A stretch of 5,331 nt of DNA, taken from NCBI GenBank assembly GCA_946623915.1, contig CAMORQ010000158.1, positions 1 through 5,331 on the forward strand. The letters are read 5' to 3'. Position 1 is the stretch's first letter. Every line of letters starts with the position of its first letter. The position numbers and the translations under genes were made by a program. Under the pieces are notes generated by a model. It searched no databases. It had not been told where the DNA came from and saw only the letters and a program-made list of their open reading frames with translations. This DNA is from an uncultured Coriobacteriaceae bacterium (GTDB lineage: Bacteria; Actinomycetota; Coriobacteriia; Coriobacteriales; Eggerthellaceae). Shown piece by piece: positions 1 to 4,500 of this stretch.

Positions 1-396
1 TGCAACCCGATCGTCATCGTGGATGGCGGACACAATCCGCAGGGCGCAAGCGTGCTGGCCGAAACGCTGGCCGACGTGCTGCCCGAAACGAAACCAGTGT
101 TCATCGTGGGGATCTTGGGCGACAAGGACTACGGCGCCATGCTCGAACACGTTTGCGATCTGGGCCAGGCGTTCGTCTGCGTCACGCCGCCCAACCCGCG
201 CGCGCTTCCCGCCGATGAGCTGGCGCATGCGCTGCTGGCGCTGCAGCCCGAGGCAGAAGCCCATGTGGCCGCCGACTTCGACGATGCCGTCGCCCAGGCT
301 TTCGAACTAGCGGGTGAAGACGGCGTGGTGTGTTGCTTCGGAAGCCTTTATTCCATCCACGACCTGAAAGCTGCGCTGCGCGCGAAAAGGAGTTAA
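1..396 (+). CDS. folC: Folylpolyglutamate synthase / dihydrofolate synthase, C-terminal part (5' end outside window)
   Basis: This is the C-terminal Mur-ligase-type domain of FolC, the cytoplasmic ATP-dependent enzyme that adds glutamate to folates and, in many bacteria, to dihydropteroate. The frame is open from base 1 and ends at TAA 394-396, giving 131 visible residues. Seen directly: VDGGHNPQG near the start, matching the family's DGAHNPxG motif at the beginning of the C-terminal domain (the usual Ala is Gly here); GILGDKDYGAML, matching the G-x-x-x-DKD-x-x-x-ML block; a TPPNPRALPADEL segment; and CFGSLYSIHDLK, matching the terminal GSLY-x-x-x-x-x-(R/K) motif. The N-terminal ATP-binding domain with its P-loop lies upstream of the window. 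The stop codon is 2 bases before the queD start, and the queD ribosome site lies inside the last codons, so the two are very likely co-transcribed. The downstream motifs make other Mur ligases less likely. Confidence 0.93.
   Translation, partial: CNPIVIVDGGHNPQGASVLAETLADVLPETKPVFIVGILGDKDYGAMLEHVCDLGQAFVCVTPPNPRALPADELAHALLALQPEAEAHVAADFDDAVAQAFELAGEDGVVCCFGSLYSIHDLKAALRAKRS
387..392 (+). promoter_or_regulatory. Ribosome binding site of queD
   Basis: AAGGAG lies six bases before the ATG at 399 and overlaps the last coding bases of folC. It fixes the queD start at 399 rather than at in-frame codons farther upstream inside folC, and it supports coupled translation of the pair. Confidence 0.85.
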
Positions 397-398
397 TC

Positions 399-821
399 AT
401 GTACCAACTTAAAACCGAAAGCTGCTTTGATTCCGCCCATTTCCTCACCGACTACTACGGCAAGTGCGAGAACCTGCACGGCCATCGTTGGCGTGTGGTG
501 GTCTACATCGAAACCGCCGAACTGCAGAAGGCCGGTCAGATGAAGGACATGGTCATCGACTTCGCCGACTTCAAGCGCGCCGTCCGCGCGCTTACCGAAG
601 AGCTGGACCACATGTTCATCGTGGAAGAAGGTTCGCTCGCGCCCGACACCCTTGCGTGCCTCGAGCGCGAGACATTCAGGTTGTACACGGTTCCGTTCCG
701 TACCACGTCGGAGAACTTCGCGAAGTACTTCGCCGAACGCATGGAGGAGCAGGGCTTCAAGGTGTCTCAAGTGGAAGTTTACGAGACCCCTATGAACTGC
801 GCCATCTATCGTCCCGAATAA
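399..821 (+). CDS. queD: 6-carboxy-5,6,7,8-tetrahydropterin synthase (QueD)
   Basis: A 140-residue protein of the 6-pyruvoyl-tetrahydropterin synthase fold. QueD converts 7,8-dihydroneopterin triphosphate to 6-carboxytetrahydropterin, an early step toward preQ0 and queuosine in tRNA. Seen directly: the zinc ligands His14, His27 and His29 (SAH and HGH motifs); the catalytic Cys23 in KCENLHGH; the Asp70-His71 pair in ELDHMF; TSEN at 103-106; and Glu129 in VYETP, the expected pterin-binding glutamate. Cys23 argues against PTPS-III-type enzymes, which carry Glu at that position. The start at 399 is chosen for its AAGGAG site and because the family begins just before the first beta strand. It sits 2 bases after folC; both enzymes handle pterins, and folate and queuosine synthesis share the GTP cyclohydrolase I product. 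No preQ1-type riboswitch is visible; any operon promoter lies upstream of the window. Length is slightly above short QueD proteins because of a loop at about residues 76-100. Confidence 0.93.
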   Translation: MYQLKTESCFDSAHFLTDYYGKCENLHGHRWRVVVYIETAELQKAGQMKDMVIDFADFKRAVRALTEELDHMFIVEEGSLAPDTLACLERETFRLYTVPFRTTSENFAKYFAERMEEQGFKVSQVEVYETPMNCAIYRPE

Positions 822-839
822 CCCCGGCATGTGATCATG

Positions 840-973
840 GGGCTGGGAACCTGCTTTATAGGCAGGCTTAGCTCGTTGTCGAGTGGGGGAGCAGCCCGCT
901 TCTCGAGGAGGGATGCGTCTCCAGAAGTGCTCGCATTTGCGGGATTCCCCGTAGCTTGGTGAGGAGCCGGCCT
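840..973 (+). ncRNA. Candidate structured RNA or structured queD 3' UTR, family not recognised
   Basis: Hand folding of the queD-to-terminator gap gives a closed multi-branch layout. A closing stem pairs GGCTGG (841-846) with CCGGCC (967-972), with one G-T pair. Hairpin 1 pairs CCTGC (850-854) with GCAGG (862-866). Hairpin 2 pairs CTCG (872-875) with CGAG (880-883) around a TTGT loop. A long arm stacks GGGGA/TCCCC (886-890 with 946-950), CCCGC/GCGGG (895-899 with 939-943), TTCT/AGAA (900-903 with 923-926) and GGAG/CTCC (907-910 with 919-922). I compared it from memory with common riboswitches, 6S, SRP RNA, tmRNA, RNase P and T-boxes and found no match. It sits 19 bases after the queD stop and 19 bases before a strong terminator, so it could be a processed 3' UTR RNA or an independent small RNA. 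No convincing internal promoter was found. Hand folding in GC-rich DNA overcalls stems. Confidence 0.38.
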
Positions 974-992
974 AACGTGATGTGACGTGATC

Positions 993-1030
993 GCGGAGCG
1001 TAGCCTTAAAGGTTGCGCTCCGCTTCTTTT
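993..1030 (+). terminator. Rho-independent terminator of the folC-queD transcript (and candidate RNA)
   Basis: GCGGAGCG (993-1000) pairs perfectly with CGCTCCGC (1016-1023). The inner bases TAGCC/GGTTG extend the stem to 13 pairs using wobble pairs, leaving a TTAAA loop. A TTCTTTT tail follows at 1024-1030. There is no T-tract on the opposite strand, so it is read left to right. Confidence 0.9.
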
Positions 1031-1218
1031 CGTCGTGGCGGGGCAGCAGAGGCGAGAGCTGTCTATTGAATCGGGGGTGTGGAGTGCTCTCGAGGCAAAA
1101 CGTTAGATCCAAACGGGAAAAACGCCAAGAATGCAGCGTTGTGCGGCTCTCTCTGGTAGTTTCTGTGGGTGAAATTTCGTCGAGGCCCCGCCCTGCTGTT
1201 TTCGCCAATCGGCGCCTG
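1031..1218. other. Intergenic stretch with no recognised feature
   Basis: Between the terminator and the 27-base repeats I see no credible gene, tRNA or riboswitch on either strand. The short open frames here lack ribosome sites and have unlike-protein compositions. A small CGCC-AATC-GGCG hairpin at 1203-1214 is followed by CCTGTTTT, too weak to call as a terminator. Confidence 0.6.
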
Positions 1219-1245
1219 TTTTGGCAACTCAGGCCGGTTGTGAGG
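1219..1245 (-). repeat. 27-base intergenic repeat, copy A (inverted, diverged)
   Basis: The reverse complement of this segment matches copies B and C at 24 of 27 positions. It begins TTTTGGCAACTC and ends GGTTGTGAGG. With copy B it forms the left arm of a large imperfect palindrome (1219-1291). Two of the three differences are true mispairs in the folded form and one becomes a G-T pair. Confidence 0.8.
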
Positions 1246-1264
1246 GATTTTTCACCCTTGAAAG

Positions 1265-1291
1265 CCTCACAACAGGCTTGAATTGCCAAAA
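1265..1291 (+). repeat. 27-base intergenic repeat, copy B
   Basis: Begins CCTCACAACAGG and ends TTGCCAAAA, identical over 27 bases to copy C, which starts 41 bases later. It pairs with copy A across a 19-base spacer. That spacer itself contains a TTTCA/TGAAA inner hairpin (1250-1254 with 1259-1263), so the whole palindrome can fold almost continuously. Confidence 0.88.
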
Positions 1292-1305
1292 TCGACCGAT
1301 AACAC

Positions 1306-1332
1306 CCTCACAACAGGCTTGAATTGCCAAAA
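1306..1332 (+). repeat. 27-base intergenic repeat, copy C
   Basis: An exact 27-base match to copy B in the same orientation, separated from it by 14 bases (TCGACCGATAACAC). The neighbouring bases on both sides differ between the copies, so the repeat boundaries are sharp. Confidence 0.88.
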
Positions 1333-1360
1333 AGGTCCTTGATTTCGGAAAGTACCCGAG

Positions 1361-1462
1361 CACGCGCGCACCTCAAGCATCCCGCGCACCCATGCATCCC
1401 ATGTGCCCCGCGCCCACAGGTCGCGCGCACCCCCACGCGGCCGGGCGCCCACGTGCGTCCCG
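1361..1462. other. C-rich low-complexity block with degenerate GCGCAC/CCC units
   Basis: This strand is strongly C-rich, with recurring GCGCGCAC, CGCGCACCC, CCCGCGCCCAC and GCGCGCACCCCC cores. Several runs alternate purine and pyrimidine. It encodes nothing credible on either strand. It may be a decayed tandem repeat; no exact repeat unit is preserved. Confidence 0.5.
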
Positions 1463-1533
1463 ACCGGCTCCCTTGCCGCCTGTTTCTGTGATGTTCCTCG
1501 CGGATTCAGGGGCTAATGAACCTACTAAGATGG

Positions 1534-1544
1534 TAGACTTAAAT
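1534..1544 (+). promoter_or_regulatory. Possible -10 region of the adhesin gene
   Basis: TAGACT and the overlapping TTAAAT sit in an AT-richer patch (about 1512-1545) that stands out from the GC-rich block upstream, 37 to 47 bases before the ATG at 1581. No good -35 hexamer lies 16-18 bases upstream. An imperfect dyad CTAC...GTAG (1522-1525 with 1532-1535) overlaps it and could bind a regulator. Tentative. Confidence 0.25.
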
Positions 1545-1571
1545 ACGACTGGAAGATCACCACAACGTAAC

Positions 1572-1577
1572 GGAGGA
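1572..1577 (+). promoter_or_regulatory. Ribosome binding site of the adhesin gene
   Basis: GGAGGA lies three bases before the ATG at 1581, with the GGAGG core four bases away. It is a strong, slightly close Shine-Dalgarno sequence, and together with the signal peptide that follows it fixes the start. Confidence 0.85.
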
Positions 1578-1580
1578 ACC

Positions 1581-4500
1581 ATGAGCGCTCTACGCCCGAC
1601 CTGCCCCCGTGTCCTGTTCGCCCTCCTCATCGCCTTAGCAGCAGTCCTCGCATCGCCGCTTTTCGTGCAAAACGCCGAAGCCGCAGACCTGCCTGTAGGT
1701 GGCGTCTATGACGACATACCTTGGCAGATTACCGCAGATGGCGAGCTTCTCTTGGGCGACCCGGACTACAAAGATGGTGACGAGATACCACGGTTCGCCT
1801 GGAATCCAGGCAACACTTACACCACTTGGCCATGGCTTGCCTACGCCGATGATGTCACATCGGTGAAATTCATTAGTCCTGTGCGTGGCTACGGCAGCGC
1901 ATACTGCATGTTCTACAACATGAAGAACGTCACGTCGATGGACCTGAAGAATTTCGATACGCGCCTCATCTACAACTTCGGATACATGTTTAGTGGCTGT
2001 AGCTCCCTTACTAACCTTGATGTTTCTCACTTCAACACCACCTACGGGGGCCATTCGGCAAAGATGTACATGCAACACATGTTTGCAGGGTGCGAAAGCT
2101 TGAAGACGCTTGACTTGTCCAGCTTTGACACGTCGAAGGTGACAAGCATGAGGCAGATGATCCAAAACTGTAGTAACCTGACTTCGGTCGACGTTACAGG
2201 CTTCGACACGTCTAACGTCACCGACATGAGCTACATGTTCTACGGATGCAATGCTTTGGAGACGGCTGACGTTTCCGGTTTTAACACGCCCAAGGTCACC
2301 GACTTCAGCTACATGTTCCGCAATTGCCTTGCGCTCAATCCAATCGACGTCTCCGGTTTCGACACGTCGAGCGCCACGGATCTTTCGAACATGTTCTCGG
2401 GCTGCTTCGCAGTCGAAGAGCTCGACGTAACGGGGTTTGACACCTCCAACGTATTGAACATGTCGGGCATGTTCACCGGATGCCATGCCTTGAAGAAACT
2501 CGATATTTCCGGATTCGACACCTCGAAGGTTTTCGACGTGAGCAACATGCTCCACGCGCTGATATCCCTCGAGGAGATAACGCTCGGAGATTTCTCGATC
2601 AGCGGCACCGGATTCAACCGAAGTGGTGGTTACTGGACCGACGGCGACGATACAATGGCCGCCGTCTACCTTGAGCGCCGTCGCGAGTACGAGCGCCAGA
2701 GCACGTATTACCGCACGCTTACGGAAGGTCTTTCGACTCCGTTGTATTATGCGTCCGGCCTGGGTGTCAACAACATGTGGGAAGTGCACAACCCTCAGAG
2801 CACGTTTAGGGGTTACTGCATCAACCAGCATCGCGGCGGCGCCAAAGGCGCCTACGACAAAATCCTCGTCGACACGGACCAGGTGCTTGAAGATCAGTTC
2901 CTCGACGGCACCACGCACGGATGTGAGCCGCTGGGGTCCACTATGCGCGAAGCGCTCATCGCACTCATTTACTGGGCCGAGAAAGACGGTTACTACGACC
3001 AGGGCGACATTTGGCATTTCACGAACCACTACAACGGCACGTGGGCCAAGGACACGACCGGTCGCACCTATGCTGACATCCCCAATGCGGGCACGTACGC
3101 GCTCTACTTGTACAAGAGCCGCTTGCATAACCAGAACCTGCTCAGCATCGAAGGTGTTAACAAGGCGCCGTACGGCGGCGTGGTAATACGGAAGACGGAT
3201 GAGGAGGGCGGCCCACTGCAAGGCGCTACATTCACCGTGTATCAGGTTGTTAACGGTATGCGCGGGAATGCGGTGGCGACCCTCACGTCGGACGTCAACG
3301 GCCTTGCGGGCATCTTCCGGATGAGCGAAGGTGAAGGTTTGCCGCTGGGCGACTACGTCATTGGCGAAACCGAAGCTCCGCGAGGTTTCACCAAGGTCAA
3401 TGATGCGTTTTGGTTCAGCATTACCGAAGACCAGCAGCTTGCGATGGTGGACAACGGCGGTGCCCCCATGGTGTTCAAGAACACCCGCGACGAAACGCCT
3501 GGTGGGGGGATTGCGGTGGAGAAGGTCGACGAGCAAGGCAATGCGTTAGGCGGTGCCGAGTTCACCATTTACGACGCGAATGGCGCCGAGGTGAAGAAGA
3601 TTTACTCGGATGCGAAGGGCAACGCCATGACCGGCGAGCGCGATTTGGATCTAGGCGTCACCTATACCATCCGCGAAACGGTCGCTCCGTCGGGCTACCT
3701 GCTTTCCGACAAGGAGGTGACGTTCACGCTCACCAAAAACGGCGAATTCTACCAGGTTGATCGTGAAAACGTGGTGTTCGCCAATACGAGCAAGCAGGGT
3801 GCGTGCGCCATCCAGGTGCAAAAGCAGCTCGAAGGCGGGCAGAACCTGGCCGGCTTCACGTTCGTGTTGAAGAACGAGTCCGGCGAAGAAGTGGCTCGCG
3901 CCGTCAGCGACGAGAACGGTGTGGCCACTTTCGCGGAAATCACCTACACTGCCGCCAGCCTGGGCTTTGTGAACTACACAGTCGAAGAGCTGCGCACCAA
4001 CCCTGCCGGCTACATCTACGACGAACATGCGGCCGACGTCACCGTCGTCGTCGAAGACAATGGGGGCGATGCGCTCGAATGCTATCCGGTAGTTGCCGAC
4101 GAAGGTGCCGACGTGTTCGTGAACAAGGTGCGTCGCGCCATCCACTTCTCCAAGACCGACATCGCAGGAGAAGAGCTGCCCGGTGCAACCGTGCAGGTGA
4201 TAGATGCCGACGGTGCCGTGGTGGAAGAATGGGTGTCCGGCAACGAGCCCCACATGCTTCGTCTGGTGCCCGGCACCTACACTTACCACGAGCAGATTGC
4301 GCCTGCTGGTTACATGGTTGCGACCGACATCGAATTCACGGTTGACGAGAACGGGCTTGCTACCGTCAAGGGTGCCTCCGATGTGGCCGAGGGCAACAAA
4401 ATCACCCTCGTGGACGCTTACGAGCCCGTGGACGGACTTGTGCAGGTGCGCAAGGAACTGGTCGGTCGCGATCTGGCGGCAGGCGAGTTTACGTTCGGAC

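Noticed and set aside
330..398. Longer queD start with 23 extra residues
   Set aside because: The extension lies wholly inside folC in another frame, lacks family similarity, and the AAGGAG site points to the ATG at 399.
845..880. Possible extracytoplasmic-function sigma promoter (GGGAAC then GTTGTC)
   Set aside because: The GGGAAC resembles a -35 element, but the -10 match is poor and the bases are better explained as parts of the paired RNA structure.
1203..1222. Small hairpin CGCC-AATC-GGCG followed by CCTGTTTT as a terminator
   Set aside because: The four-pair stem is too short and the T-tract is offset and brief; no gene ends just before it.
972..1289. Minus-strand open frame of 105 codons in the intergenic region
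   Set aside because: It runs across two copies of the intergenic repeat and through the terminator hairpin, has a composition unlike a folded protein and no convincing ribosome site.
1219..1332. CRISPR array
   Set aside because: Only three copies, one inverted, with unequal spacers of 19 and 14 bases and no cas genes; not a CRISPR layout.
1635..3536. Long open frame on the minus strand (633 codons) opposite the adhesin
   Set aside because: It is a shadow: its His-Val-rich periodic sequence is the reverse complement of the leucine-rich repeats. It has no matching domain, and the plus strand has a ribosome site, signal peptide and intact motifs.
3651..4289. Minus-strand open frame of 212 codons opposite the stalk domains
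   Set aside because: It mirrors GC-rich codon bias of the plus-strand gene, which has all isopeptide triads in frame; no ribosome site or recognised motif on the minus strand.
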